Below, piece after piece: positions 16,987 through 26,198 of a stretch of DNA of 64,000 nt. The position numbers and the translations under genes were made by a program. Each line of letters starts with the position of its first letter. The first letter of the stretch is position 1. The notes under the pieces were generated by a model. That model worked only from the letters and a program-made list of their open reading frames with translations. It was not told the origin of the DNA and searched no databases. Source of the stretch: Actinomycetota bacterium (GTDB taxonomy: Bacteria; Actinomycetota; Thermoleophilia; Solirubrobacterales; Solirubrobacteraceae); contig VAYS01000009.1 in assembly GCA_005883215.1 (NCBI GenBank), positions 1-64,000 of the forward strand, in the 5' to 3' direction.

Positions 16987-19845
16987 ATGGCCGAATCCAC
17001 CCCATCGGCCGTCGCCACGACGGCCGTTCCCGAGAGGTCAGACATCAAACGCGCGGAGGCCTTCGCGCGTGAGAGCTTCGTGCACGAGGGCGAGGAGACC
17101 AGCGTCGCGCTGGCCCCCGGCTCGGCCCGCCGGCGCGCCTTTGACCGCGCCTTGCAGGAGATCGCCGAGGGGCTCGACTACCCCTCGCCCCAGTGGCGCC
17201 GGGACTTCTCGCTGCTCCTCGGGCTCGAGCGGCTGCTCAGCCAGGAGGAGCCCAAGCTGGCCGACGGGACGGTGCTCTCGGCCCACCAGGTAGACGCCCT
17301 GTCCGGCACCCTGGCGGCGCTGCTGGCGGAGGCCGAGAGGACCAACGGCGCGCAGATCAACGGCGAGGTGGCCGCCCCCGATCGGCTGGCGACCGCGGCG
17401 ATCCTCGGCCCCGAGAGCGCCACCCCGGGTGACGTCCCCGACGCCGAGGCCAACGGGGCGCGGGCCGGCGCCCAGACCGCCGATCGCGAGCTCGAGGCCG
17501 ACGAGGCCGACGAGGCCGAGACCGACGAGGCCGACGAGACCGACGAGGCCGACGTGGCCGAGGCCGACGAGGATGACGACTGGGGGCCCGAAGAGGGGTC
17601 CGAGGCCGCCGAGGACGAGGACGACGGCGACGAGCCCGACGAGGAAGGCCACGACGAGGGCGAGGATCTCGACGCCGCCGAGGGGCCCACCGCCGACGAG
17701 GAGCTGCCCGAGGAAGAAGACGAGGAGGAGCCCAGCGAAGACGAGGACGCCGGCGACGAGGCCCAGATGCCCGAGCAGCCGGAGGATCCCAACGCGGCAA
17801 AGCGGTTCTGGTTTGAGCACGCGACCGGCGCGGGCAAGACGGTCGCCGCCCTGGGCTTCGTCGAGGCATCGCGCACGGGCGGGGTGCTGATCCTCACCCA
17901 TCGGCGCAACCTGGTCGACCAGTTCAACGGCGAGCTGCGCGACCGGGGCTACTCCAAGCGCGTCTCACCGGCGTTGCTCGACGGGCGCGACACCACCAAC
18001 GGCCCGGTCACCGTGGAGACCTACCAATGGTTCGTGCGCAACGCCGGGCGGATCTCGAGTGCCTACACGATCGTCATCTGCGACGAAGCCCACACCGCGC
18101 TCGGCGAGAAGACCTCAGCGGCGATTCGGAGGTGGAGTGGTCCGATCTTCATCGGCATGACCGCGACGGGCGCGCTGATCGCCCGCCACGTCACCGACCT
18201 GTTCCCCACGCAGACGTCGCGTTTCGATCTCGCTCAGGCCGCGCGCCGGGGCGTCATCGCCCCGCTTCGCTGCGTGCGCATCCCGCCGGGGCCGGGCGTG
18301 CGCACGATCGCCAAGGTGCCCTTGCGCCGAGGCGAGGTGGATACCGAGTTCGACCAGGAGATGCTGGCCGAGCTGCTGGACCAGCAGCCGTTCAACATCG
18401 CCGTGGCCGATCTCTACAAGACCCGCTTCAACGGGGTGCCCGGCGTCGTCTACGCCGCCGGGGTCCGCCACGCCTACAACCTCGCCAACGCCTTCCGCGA
18501 GGTGGGGCTCAAGGCCCAGGCGGTTTCCGGCGAGACGCCCAAGCGCCAGCTCGCCGAGATGCTGGCGCGCTACGAGCGCGGCGAGATCGACGTGCTCATC
18601 AATGCCCAGCTGCTGGCGGAGGGCTGGAACTCGCCCCGGGCGACCGTGTGCTTCCACCTGGCCCCCACCGCCTCCAGGCGCGTCTACCAGCAGCGCGTGG
18701 GGCGCGTGACCCGTCGCCACCCCGGCAAGGAGGCGGGCCTGGTCGTGGACTTCGTCCATCCGGCCACCAAGCACGACGATCCGGTGGTGACGTTGCACTC
18801 GCTGCTCAACCGCGACGTCTATCGCGGTGGGGCCATCGTGGTGGGACCGGTGCGCCGGGGCCGCGGACGGCGGGTGCGGGTCGAGCGGCGGGTGCTCCCG
18901 GTGTGCGCCGACCCCGACCGCCGGGCCGAGGTGTTCGAGCGCGAGCTGTGGCGGATCGCGGTCGAGTACCTCGACTACGGCGAGCAGCACGTCTGGGCCG
19001 CCCTGGCCGGGGCCCGGGTCGCGCCCAGCGGGTGGCGCCGGGCGCGGGCCATGCTCCATTTCGACCGCACGGGTGAGCTCAAGGCCCGGTTCCTGATCAC
19101 GGCGGTGCAGCGCAACCGCAATGCCCAGCTGCGGCTGCGCGCCCTGCAGGAGATCGCTGCCTCGCGCGACCCCGAGGCGTTTGACACGGCTATCGACATC
19201 GTCGGCACCTGGCCGCGCGACGAGCGCCGCGAGGGTTCGAAGATCGTGCTCCATGCGCTGGCCGAGCGGCGCATCGGCCGCCGCGACCAGGCCAACGCGT
19301 GGATCTGGCGCGTCGCCGGGTATACGCGCGAGCTGCACGAGGAGTACGCCGTCCAGCGCTGGCCCGAGACCAAGCGCCTGCTCGGGCTGCTGGTCAACTC
19401 CTCCGGGGGTGCCCACGCGCGCAACGCCCGCCGGCTGGTGCACGCCGGGCGCAAGCAGGATCGCCGTCTCGCCGCCGCGCTGCTGGCGGCCGCCCTCGCG
19501 CACACCCCCGAGGCCGAGGAGGTCCTGCGCGGGGCGCGCACGCGTATGGCGCGCAAGCCTCCGGCGCTGGCCCGGGAACTGCTGCGCAACTTCCCCAAGC
19601 GACGCGGGCGCGGTAACCGGCGCCGGCGCCGGGGGAGGTCCCAGGCCCAAGCCCGGCCGTCGGGAGCCCGACCCCGGCCGTCCGAAGGCAAGGCGGCCGC
19701 GATCCAGGGCGAGGAGCAGGCGCCAGCGGTCGTCGACGCCGAGGGCAAGTCCCCGGCCACGGTCGCGCCCGCCGAGCGCGACGGTGCGGCTGGGACCAAG
19801 GACGCGCGCGCCGACGCGGCGGAGACCAAGGCAGACGCCGCCTAG
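16987..19845 (+). CDS. SF2 DEAD/DEAH-box helicase with long acidic insert
   Basis: 952 residues from the ATG at 16987. An N-terminal helical part ends in SAHQVDALSGTLAALL, which looks like a Q-motif/substrate element. Then comes an extremely acidic low-complexity insert at about residues 165-272, dominated by D, E and A. Walker A follows directly (HATGAGKTVAAL, about 277), then DEAH at about 366 (VICDEAHTAL), motif III as GMTATG, and the helicase-C block (LLAEGWNSPRATV, QQRVGRVTRRHPGKE). The C-terminal 300 residues are helical and finish in a basic, then A/E/K-rich tail. It probably remodels DNA or RNA using ATP; no nuclease motif is evident. A G/C hairpin follows the stop. Confidence 0.85.
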   Translation: MAESTPSAVATTAVPERSDIKRAEAFARESFVHEGEETSVALAPGSARRRAFDRALQEIAEGLDYPSPQWRRDFSLLLGLERLLSQEEPKLADGTVLSAHQVDALSGTLAALLAEAERTNGAQINGEVAAPDRLATAAILGPESATPGDVPDAEANGARAGAQTADRELEADEADEAETDEADETDEADVAEADEDDDWGPEEGSEAAEDEDDGDEPDEEGHDEGEDLDAAEGPTADEELPEEEDEEEPSEDEDAGDEAQMPEQPEDPNAAKRFWFEHATGAGKTVAALGFVEASRTGGVLILTHRRNLVDQFNGELRDRGYSKRVSPALLDGRDTTNGPVTVETYQWFVRNAGRISSAYTIVICDEAHTALGEKTSAAIRRWSGPIFIGMTATGALIARHVTDLFPTQTSRFDLAQAARRGVIAPLRCVRIPPGPGVRTIAKVPLRRGEVDTEFDQEMLAELLDQQPFNIAVADLYKTRFNGVPGVVYAAGVRHAYNLANAFREVGLKAQAVSGETPKRQLAEMLARYERGEIDVLINAQLLAEGWNSPRATVCFHLAPTASRRVYQQRVGRVTRRHPGKEAGLVVDFVHPATKHDDPVVTLHSLLNRDVYRGGAIVVGPVRRGRGRRVRVERRVLPVCADPDRRAEVFERELWRIAVEYLDYGEQHVWAALAGARVAPSGWRRARAMLHFDRTGELKARFLITAVQRNRNAQLRLRALQEIAASRDPEAFDTAIDIVGTWPRDERREGSKIVLHALAERRIGRRDQANAWIWRVAGYTRELHEEYAVQRWPETKRLLGLLVNSSGGAHARNARRLVHAGRKQDRRLAAALLAAALAHTPEAEEVLRGARTRMARKPPALARELLRNFPKRRGRGNRRRRRGRSQAQARPSGARPRPSEGKAAAIQGEEQAPAVVDAEGKSPATVAPAERDGAAGTKDARADAAETKADAA

Positions 19846-19850
19846 CGTCA

Positions 19851-19868
19851 GCGACGGCGGCCCGTCGC
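19851..19868 (+). terminator. G/C hairpin after the helicase gene
   Basis: GCGACGG (19851-19857) and CCGTCGC (19862-19868) form a perfect 7-bp stem with a CGGC loop, six bases after the helicase stop codon. No T-run follows, as is common in GC-rich actinobacteria. Confidence 0.5.
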
Positions 19869-19921
19869 CACGGGTCGGCCGAGGCGGTGTGATCCCGGCT
19901 GCTCAGGGGTAGGCCATCGTC

Positions 19922-20569
19922 GTGGCGCCTTCCCGCCTGGCGGACGGTCGATTTTTGCCCGGATCTTTGCCCGGGCGCGCTCGCCGGCGTTCGCTCACCC
20001 GCTTCTCGGCCCGCCGGGACCTGGGGTCGGCCTGGGCCAAGCACATCGACGACCAGCGTCAGGAGCGCGCGCTGCTCAGCTGTGCCGCATTCACCGGCAC
20101 CTTTGCGCTCACCCGGGCGATCACGCACGCGATTCGCGATGGCCGTGGACCGTTTGGCAATGTGGAAACCGGCGGCCGGCACATTCACCACATGACGTTT
20201 GGCATTGCGGCGCTGCTGGCCACCGGGTACCTGTGGATGAACGAGGTGGGGGTAGGCGCCGGGCACGATGGTCCGCGCGCGTCCCGGGTGACGTCCGGCC
20301 TCTACGGCGCGGGGTCGGCGCTGACGCTCGACGAGTTCGCCCTGTGGCTGAACCTCGAGGATGACTACTGGTCGCAGGAGGGGCGCAAGAGCATCGACGC
20401 CGTCGTCGTGTTCGGTGGCGTGCTCACGCTCGCGGCGCTGGGGCGCGGCCTGGTGCGGGAGCTGGTCGGCACGCTGGCCTCGCCGCGTTGGCTGCGCGCC
20501 AGCCGTCGGGCACGTCGGCTGGCCGCGCGACGCCCGGGGGCCTCGATGCGGGCGCTGGTGGGCGGCTAG
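19922..20569 (+). CDS. Conserved integral membrane protein
   Basis: 215 residues from a GTG at 19922. After a basic, cytoplasmic-looking N-terminus there are four hydrophobic segments. The conserved block is GGRHIHHMTFGIAALL, with a paired His motif, then TLDEFALWLNLEDDYWSQEG, where acidic residues cluster. The tail is arginine-rich. This pattern occurs in uncharacterised actinobacterial membrane proteins; the His and Asp/Glu clusters suggest a metal site or a catalytic role, which is inference. It converges with birA, overlapping by four bases. Confidence 0.75.
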   Translation: MAPSRLADGRFLPGSLPGRARRRSLTRFSARRDLGSAWAKHIDDQRQERALLSCAAFTGTFALTRAITHAIRDGRGPFGNVETGGRHIHHMTFGIAALLATGYLWMNEVGVGAGHDGPRASRVTSGLYGAGSALTLDEFALWLNLEDDYWSQEGRKSIDAVVVFGGVLTLAALGRGLVRELVGTLASPRWLRASRRARRLAARRPGASMRALVGG

Positions 20570-21270
20570 TCACCCGAGGCGGACCCCAGATGGACCTCGC
20601 CGGCGTCCAGCGCCAGGCGGCCCCCATCGGCGAGCTCGACCACCAGCCGCCCCCTCCCATCGACCCCCGCCGCGCGCCCGCGCCCGCTGGCCCAGGCGAT
20701 CTCGCGGCCCACGAGCGCGTCGCGTGCCCGAAACGCGTCGAGCACCGCCCGCTCGTCGCGACCGAGCCACGCGCCGAGCGCGCCCAGCAGGCGCTCGAGG
20801 ACAGGTTCGACGTCGCCGGGCGCACGGCCCAGCGTTGCCGCTCGGACGCCGACGTCCTCGGGCAGCGCCTCGACGGGCACGGCCACGTTGAGCCCGATGC
20901 CCAGCACGGCCCATCCCTCCTGGGGCCGGCCCTCGATCAGGATCCCCGCCACCTTGCCCTCGCCCAGGAGCACGTCGTTGGGCCATTTGAGCATTGCCTC
21001 CGGCCCGCACACCTCGGCGACCGCCACCGCGGCCATGAGCGGCAGCAGCGCCGGCGGCTCGCGGATCAGAAGCGAGCACAGCAGCGCGGTGCCCGGCGGC
21101 GCCAGCCAGCGGCGTCCTTGGCGCCCTCGTCCCGCCGTCTGCTCCGCGGCGGTGACCAGCGTGCCGTGGGGGGCGCCGGCCAGCGCCAGCTCGCGCGCAC
21201 GCTCGTTGGTCGAGTCGCACACGCGCAGGTGAAGGCGCGGGCGCCCGAGGGCCGCGGACGGCGCGTTCAC
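20566..21270 (-). CDS. birA: Biotin--[acetyl-CoA-carboxylase] ligase, no DNA-binding domain
   Basis: 234 residues: catalytic and C-terminal domains only (group I BirA). The ligase motifs are clear: DSTNERARELA, the biotinyl-AMP loop AGRGRQGRRW, KWPNDVLLGEGKVAGIL and GIGLNV. The C-terminal SH3-like domain ends the protein. It attaches biotin to carboxylase carrier domains. With no N-terminal HTH it should not act as a repressor. The minus-strand start at 21270 overlaps the stop of the upstream SAM adenosyltransferase gene by four bases, so the two are coupled. Confidence 0.93.
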   Translation of the reverse strand: MNAPSAALGRPRLHLRVCDSTNERARELALAGAPHGTLVTAAEQTAGRGRQGRRWLAPPGTALLCSLLIREPPALLPLMAAVAVAEVCGPEAMLKWPNDVLLGEGKVAGILIEGRPQEGWAVLGIGLNVAVPVEALPEDVGVRAATLGRAPGDVEPVLERLLGALGAWLGRDERAVLDAFRARDALVGREIAWASGRGRAAGVDGRGRLVVELADGGRLALDAGEVHLGSASGD

Positions 21271-22073
21271 CGTTTGCGTACGCGCAGCTCCTGATCGGAG
21301 GCGAGGCCCAGCTCGCGCGCCGCCGATCCGCGGTTGATGGCCAGGGCGAGCACGTGCTGAGCGTCCTCGTAGAGGAGCACCGCCCCGGCTGGGACCTCGG
21401 CGAAGGTCCGCGCGTAGCGACCGCGCACCCGGCGGTCGCCGATCTCCAGCTCGACCTCCATGCCGAGCTTGAGACCGAAGTCCGACAGATGTCGATGATC
21501 GGCGTCGAGCTCGACGTTTCCGTAGCGGTCCGAGTGCACGGCGTGGGTGACCAGCGTCCCGTTCTCGACGTGGGCGCTCGGCAGCTCGAGCCGCGCCAGG
21601 TCGGCCGGGTCCAGCGGGTCCCCCGCTTCGGCCAGGGGGGCGCCCGCCGCCAAAGACGCGGCCACCGGCGCGAACAGGTCGCGTCCGTGGAAGGTGGCCG
21701 ACACCGGCTCCAGGCGGTGGCGGGAGTGGGCGATGTCAACGGCCTCAACCGCGCCGCCGAAGCGCTCCGCCGCCAGGTCGAGCAGGCCGTTGTCGGGACC
21801 GACGAGCAGGCGCTCCTCCTCGCCGGTCCGAAGCGCCACCGCCCGGCGCTGGGCGCCCACCTCGGGATCGACGATCGCCAAATGCACGCCAGCGGGCATG
21901 AAGGGGAGCGCCGCCCTCAGCGCCAGCGCTCCCGACCGCACGTCGTGCCGGCCGATGCCGTGGGTGAGGTCGATCACGCGAGCCGCGGGACACAGGCGCG
22001 CGATCACGCCGTGGCAGACGCCCACGAATTCGTCCGAGGTCCCGTAGTCGGACAGAAAGGTGATGGTCGGCAC
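21267..22073 (-). CDS. SAM hydroxide adenosyltransferase (DUF62 family)
   Basis: 268 residues from a GTG at 22073, chosen because the family starts with the TITFLSDYG strand; a longer frame upstream overlaps the opposite small gene. Diagnostic features are LSDYGTSDEFVG, the DLTHGIGRHD region, VDPEVG, and VGPDNGLL with the conserved Asp. A C-terminal barrel contains SDRYGNVEL. Family members split SAM into adenosine and methionine using water/hydroxide; fluorinases and chlorinases are relatives. The halogen-specific insertion is not apparent, so hydrolysis is the expected reaction. It is upstream of birA in one transcript. Confidence 0.88.
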   Translation of the reverse strand: MPTITFLSDYGTSDEFVGVCHGVIARLCPAARVIDLTHGIGRHDVRSGALALRAALPFMPAGVHLAIVDPEVGAQRRAVALRTGEEERLLVGPDNGLLDLAAERFGGAVEAVDIAHSRHRLEPVSATFHGRDLFAPVAASLAAGAPLAEAGDPLDPADLARLELPSAHVENGTLVTHAVHSDRYGNVELDADHRHLSDFGLKLGMEVELEIGDRRVRGRYARTFAEVPAGAVLLYEDAQHVLALAINRGSAARELGLASDQELRVRKR

Positions 22074-22119
22074 TGACAGGCGGCGAGTGCTATCAGGTCG
22101 TGCCGGGTACGGCGTCGCC

Positions 22120-22311
22120 ATGATCCTCGAACGCGACCGCGACAGCGAACCCGACCCGGTGCCCAGCGGCATGCCCGCCGAGGAGGAGGACCAGGAGCCC
22201 CAGCCCCTCGGCGTGCCCGAGGCCGATCCGGACGGAGAGGACGCTCCCGCCCGGGGCGAGGACGCCATGCCGGGCATGCCCACCGAGGGCGAGCCCCCCA
22301 CCGCGGGCTAG
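22120..22311 (+). CDS. Small acidic, proline-rich protein
   Basis: 63 residues from the ATG at 22120. The composition is striking: many Asp, Glu and Pro (ERDRDSEPDPVPSGMPAEEE, PLGVPEADPDGEDAP). There are no hydrophobic helices, so it is probably disordered. Such small acidic proteins recur in Thermoleophilia as I recall them, but no function is known. The start is divergent from, and 46 bases away from, the SAM adenosyltransferase start. That proximity shaped the choice of start for both. Confidence 0.6.
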   Translation: MILERDRDSEPDPVPSGMPAEEEDQEPQPLGVPEADPDGEDAPARGEDAMPGMPTEGEPPTAG

Positions 22312-22351
22312 CCTCGCGGCGTCAGCCATCCGGCCGCCGGGCCGGACCGCG

Positions 22352-23854
22352 TCAGCGACCGGGGGCCACCGGTCGCGCCTGGCCCTGGACATCGGCGAGC
22401 AGCGCCTGCACCAGCCCCTCGATGTCGTGGCGGGTGGCCTCGACGTTCGGCTCGAGCCCGCGGGCGCGCAGCGTCTCGCTGGTGATCGGTCCGATCGACA
22501 CCAGGCGCGTCGTCACCGAGAGTTGCTCGCCGTCGAGGGCATCGATGAAGCGGCTCACCGTGGAGGACGAGGTGAACGTCACGTAGTCGGCGGCCATCGC
22601 CGCCTCGCGCGTCACGGCGTCCAGCGGCTCGGCCACGGTCTCGTAGAGCTCGAGCACGTCGGTCTGCGCTCCGCGCTCGCGCAGGGCGTCGACCAGCACG
22701 TCGCGGGCGTCGCGCGCGCGGGCGAGCAGGACGCGGCCGACGTTAACCTCGGCCAGCGCCTCGACCAGTCCCTCGGCAACGAATCGCTCGGGCACTACGT
22801 CGGCGATGATTCCCCGGCGCTCGAGCTCGCGCGCCGTGCCCGGGCCGATCACCGCCACCCGTATCCCGGCCAGGGCGCGCGCGTCGCGGCCACTGGCACG
22901 GAGCTTTTCGAACAGCAGGCGCACGCCATTGGGGCTGGTCAGGCACAGCAGGTCATAGGAGGAGAGCTCGGGGACCACGGTGGGCAGCTCCACGATGCGG
23001 ATGGCGGGCGCCTCTACCACCGTCGCCCCGAGCTCGCGTAGGCGCTCGGCCAGCTCGCTCGCCTGTGCCCGGGCCCGGGTGACCGCGACGCTGCGGCCGA
23101 GCAGCGGACGCTCGGCGAACCAATCCAGCCGGTCGTGTAGAGCTGCCACCGGCCCGATCACGGTGATCGCCGGGGCGCCGATCCCGGCCTCCCCCGCCCG
23201 CTGGACGAGGGTCTGCAGGGTGGCGCGCACGGTGCGCTGAGCGGACAGCGTCCCACGCTCGACGACGGCGGCGGGCTCCTCCGCGGGCCGCCCCGCGCCC
23301 AGCAGCCGCTCGACGATCACCGGCAGCTGACGCACCCCCATGTACAGCACCAGCGTGCCCGGAAACCCGGCCAGCGCCGACCAGTCCAGCACCGGCTCGG
23401 GCTTGCCGGGGTCCTCGTGGCCGGTTATCAGGGCGACCGCGCTGGCGTGGTCGCGGTGCGTCACCGGGATGCCCGCGTAGGCGGGGGCGGCCACTCCTGC
23501 GGTGACCCCGGGGACCACCTCGAACGGCACCGCGGCGGCGCGCAGCAACTCGGCCTCCTCGCCCCCGCGGCCGAACACGAAGGGGTCGCCGCCCTTTAGC
23601 CGGACCACACACGCGCCCGCCCGGGCGTGCTCGACGAGCAGCTCGCCGATCGCGGTCTGATCGGTGGACTCGTCGCCGCCGCGCTTGCCCACGTCGAGCA
23701 CCAGCGCCCCGTCGCGAGCCGCGGCCAGCACGGCGCTGGGGATCAGACGGTCGTGCAGGATCACGTCGGCGCGAGCGAGCAGCTCCAGCGCGCGATGAGT
23801 GATCAGCCCGGGATCGCCGGGCCCGGCGCCCACCAGGTACACGCGCCCGCTCAC
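22352..23854 (-). CDS. cobA-hemD: Uroporphyrinogen-III C-methyltransferase/uroporphyrinogen-III synthase fusion
   Basis: 500 residues, two enzymes in one chain. Residues 1-245 are a SUMT domain, which methylates uroporphyrinogen III to precorrin-2: GRVYLVGAGPGDPGLITHRA, VVRLKGGDPFVFGRGGEE, GVTAGVAAPAYAGIP and the YMGVRQLP region. Residues about 255-500 are uroporphyrinogen-III synthase (RSVAVTRARAQA, LCLTSPNGVRLLF, VAVIGPGTA, VTFTSSSTVSRF), which closes hydroxymethylbilane. The GTG at 23854 overlaps the hemC stop. The fusion supplies both heme and siroheme branches, and met8 upstream in the cluster completes siroheme. Confidence 0.95.
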   Translation of the reverse strand: MSGRVYLVGAGPGDPGLITHRALELLARADVILHDRLIPSAVLAAARDGALVLDVGKRGGDESTDQTAIGELLVEHARAGACVVRLKGGDPFVFGRGGEEAELLRAAAVPFEVVPGVTAGVAAPAYAGIPVTHRDHASAVALITGHEDPGKPEPVLDWSALAGFPGTLVLYMGVRQLPVIVERLLGAGRPAEEPAAVVERGTLSAQRTVRATLQTLVQRAGEAGIGAPAITVIGPVAALHDRLDWFAERPLLGRSVAVTRARAQASELAERLRELGATVVEAPAIRIVELPTVVPELSSYDLLCLTSPNGVRLLFEKLRASGRDARALAGIRVAVIGPGTARELERRGIIADVVPERFVAEGLVEALAEVNVGRVLLARARDARDVLVDALRERGAQTDVLELYETVAEPLDAVTREAAMAADYVTFTSSSTVSRFIDALDGEQLSVTTRLVSIGPITSETLRARGLEPNVEATRHDIEGLVQALLADVQGQARPVAPGR

Positions 23855-24789
23855 CGCGCGCCCGCGATCTCCTCGGCCAGCAGCTCGCGGGCGCCGGCCG
23901 CCAGCACCCGCTCGGCCACCTCGGCCCCGAGCCGCTCGGGCTCGGCCCCCTCCCGCCGATCGCTTACCCACGCCGAGCCGTCCGTGCGACCGACGAACGC
24001 CGACAGGGTCAGCGATCCGCCGGGCCCGCTAACCGCCAGCGCGCCCACCGGGGTGTGGCAGTCGGCACCCAGCGCGCGCACCAGTGCCCGCTCGGCGGCC
24101 AGGCAGGCCTCGGTGGCGGGATCCGCGATGGCCCGCACGCGCTCGCGCACCGACTCGTCCTGGCGGCGAGCCTCCAGCGCGAGCGTGCCCTGCCCGGGCG
24201 CGGGTACGAACGCCGCGGGATCGAGCAGCGCCCCCGCCTCCTGGACGCGGCCGAGGCGCTGCAGGCCGGCGTGGGCGATGACGATCGCCGCGAAGGCGCC
24301 CCCGGACAGCCGGCGCAGTCGCGTGTCGACATTCCCTCGCAGCGCGGCGATCTCGAGATCGGGGCGCCTGGCGCGCAGCTGGGCGACGCGTCGCAGGCTG
24401 CTGGTGCCCACCCGCGCTCCCGCTTCGAGCGCGTCCAGCGAGGCCACCCCGCACAGCGCGTCGCGCGGGTCCGCGCGCGGGGGCGAGCCAACCAGCTCCA
24501 GGCCGTCGGCCACCAGCGCCGGCACGTCCTTGGCCGAGTGAACGGCGAGGTCGGCCCTCCCCTCGAGCAGGGCCTGCTCGAGCTCGGCCACCCACCGGCT
24601 CTTGTCTCCTGCCCCGGGATCGGGCACCGGGTCCGTCACCCCTCCATCTCCGGCGCTCCCCCCGCCGCCGGCGGCCGCGTCGCGGTCGCCGCTGGTCGTG
24701 AGCGGCAACAGCTCGGCCCCGCCCAGCAGATCGGCTACCTGCCGGGCCTGGGCCAGCGCCAGGGCGCTGGCCCGGGTGGCGATCTTCAC
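23851..24789 (-). CDS. hemC: Porphobilinogen deaminase (hydroxymethylbilane synthase)
   Basis: 312 residues from the GTG at 24789, overlapping the hemA stop (GTGA). Motifs: IATRASALALAQARQV at the start, HSAKDVP with the catalytic Asp region, GTSSLRR, LRGNVDTRL, and GADCHTPVGA with the cysteine that binds the dipyrromethane cofactor. A glycine-rich loop at about residues 38-62 (AAAGGGGSAGDGG) enlarges the region after TTSGD. It polymerises four porphobilinogen molecules. It is in one transcript with hemA and cobA-hemD. Confidence 0.95.
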   Translation of the reverse strand: MKIATRASALALAQARQVADLLGGAELLPLTTSGDRDAAAGGGGSAGDGGVTDPVPDPGAGDKSRWVAELEQALLEGRADLAVHSAKDVPALVADGLELVGSPPRADPRDALCGVASLDALEAGARVGTSSLRRVAQLRARRPDLEIAALRGNVDTRLRRLSGGAFAAIVIAHAGLQRLGRVQEAGALLDPAAFVPAPGQGTLALEARRQDESVRERVRAIADPATEACLAAERALVRALGADCHTPVGALAVSGPGGSLTLSAFVGRTDGSAWVSDRREGAEPERLGAEVAERVLAAGARELLAEEIAGAR

Positions 24790-26198
24790 GGCTGCGCGCG
24801 CCGGCGCAGCGGGCGGACGTTGTCGGTGCCGGCAGGAGGGCCGGCCTCCGCCGCCTCGTCCGGTGCCCGCGCCGCGTCCTCGCCGGGCGCCTGCGCCGGT
24901 GGCGCCGGCGCAGGCTCCGCCGCCTCGCTCTCCTCGCCGCGCAGACCGAAGAGCTCGCGCAGGACGGCGAGCCGACCGTGGCTGCCTTCCAGGTCCATGC
25001 TCTTCAGGCGAATCGTGGGCTCGTGCAACAGGCGCTGAATGACCGCGCGGGCGATCGCCTCCACCCGCGCCAGGTCGCGGGCCGAGGCGGACTCCCAGCG
25101 GCCGGCGTTTTCGGCCAGGACCTGGTCGGCGATCGTCGCGGCGCGGGCGCGCAGCTCGGCGATCGTGGGAGCGACCCCGAGCTGGTCCATCCAGCGGGCG
25201 AAGCGCTGTATCTCTTCCTCGACCACCACCTCGGCGCGCTCGCGCTCGCCCTCGCGCACCGACAGGTTGCCGGCCACCACGTCCTGAAGGTCGTCGATGT
25301 CGTACAGGGTCACGCCGGGAAGCTCGGCGCAGTCCGGCTCGATGTCGCGGGGCACCGCCAGGTCGATCAGCATCAGCGGCCGCCCGGCACGGGTGGCCAT
25401 GACCAGCTCGAGCTCCTCGCGCCCGACGATGGGATGCGGCGAGGAGGTCGAGGCCACGACGATGTCGGCCTGCTCGAGGTGGCGGGGGAGGATGTCCAGC
25501 GATGAGACCTCGCCGCCGAAGCGCTCGGCCAGCGAGCGCGCACGGTCGGCGTGGCGGTTGGCGACGAAGATCGTGCTCACGCCGCGGTGGGCCAGCGCCT
25601 GGGCGGTCAGCTCGCTGGTCTCGCCCGCGCCGATGATCACCACGTCGCGGTGCGCGAGATCGCCCAGCACCTCGCGGGCCAGGTCGACCGCCACCGAGGA
25701 CAAGCTCACGCGACTCTCGCCGATCGCCGTCTCGGTGCGCACACGCTTGCCCGCGGTGAGGGCCGCGGAGAACAGCCGGTTGGTCATGGGACCGCTGGTG
25801 CCGGCGCGCTGTGCCAGCTCGTGGGCGCGGCGTACCTGGCCCTGGATCTCGGCCTCGCCGACGATCATCGCCTCCAGGCCCGAGGCCACGCGATACAGGT
25901 GGCGCGCGGCGTCGCAGTTTCGCGGCGAGTAGATGACCTCGGCCAGCTCGGTGGGACGGATGCCGGCGTGCTGGGCGAGCATGCCCAGCGCGGCGCTCTC
26001 GCCCTCGACCGGATCGCCCACCACCAGGTAGGCCTCGGTCCGGTTGCACGTGCTCAGCGTGACCGCCTCCCGGATCTCCGGGTGGGCCACCGCCTCGGCC
26101 ATGAAGCGTTGGGCCTGGCGCTCGGTGAGGGACAGGCGCTCGCGCAGGGCGACGGGGGCGGTCTTGTGGGAGACGCCGAGGGCAAGCAGGTGGTTCAT
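24786..26198 (-). CDS. hemA: Glutamyl-tRNA reductase
   Basis: 470 residues. It makes glutamate-1-semialdehyde from Glu-tRNA, the first step of the C5 heme pathway. Seen: GVSHKTAPVALRERL, the catalytic Cys in LSTCNRTEAY, GEAEIQGQVRRAHELA, the NADPH-binding VIIGAGETSELTA, and LMLIDLAVPRDIEP. The dimerisation helix follows, and then about 60 extra A/P/E-rich residues form a disordered tail ending in RPLRRR. The ATG overlaps the preceding ccmD-like stop (ATGA), which ties heme synthesis to heme export for cytochrome c. Confidence 0.95.
   Translation of the reverse strand: MNHLLALGVSHKTAPVALRERLSLTERQAQRFMAEAVAHPEIREAVTLSTCNRTEAYLVVGDPVEGESAALGMLAQHAGIRPTELAEVIYSPRNCDAARHLYRVASGLEAMIVGEAEIQGQVRRAHELAQRAGTSGPMTNRLFSAALTAGKRVRTETAIGESRVSLSSVAVDLAREVLGDLAHRDVVIIGAGETSELTAQALAHRGVSTIFVANRHADRARSLAERFGGEVSSLDILPRHLEQADIVVASTSSPHPIVGREELELVMATRAGRPLMLIDLAVPRDIEPDCAELPGVTLYDIDDLQDVVAGNLSVREGERERAEVVVEEEIQRFARWMDQLGVAPTIAELRARAATIADQVLAENAGRWESASARDLARVEAIARAVIQRLLHEPTIRLKSMDLEGSHGRLAVLRELFGLRGEESEAAEPAPAPPAQAPGEDAARAPDEAAEAGPPAGTDNVRPLRRRAQP

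Noticed and set aside
17486-17800. Tandem DNA repeat in the helicase gene
   Set aside because: The GAGGCCGACGAG-like periodicity encodes the acidic stretch and stays in frame; it is low-complexity coding sequence, not an independent repeat element.
17038-17901. Long open frames on the minus strand opposite the helicase
   Set aside because: They mirror the acidic coding region and give repetitive low-complexity translations (Leu/Val/Gly-rich in one frame, Ser-rich in another) with no recognisable domain; typical high-GC shadows.
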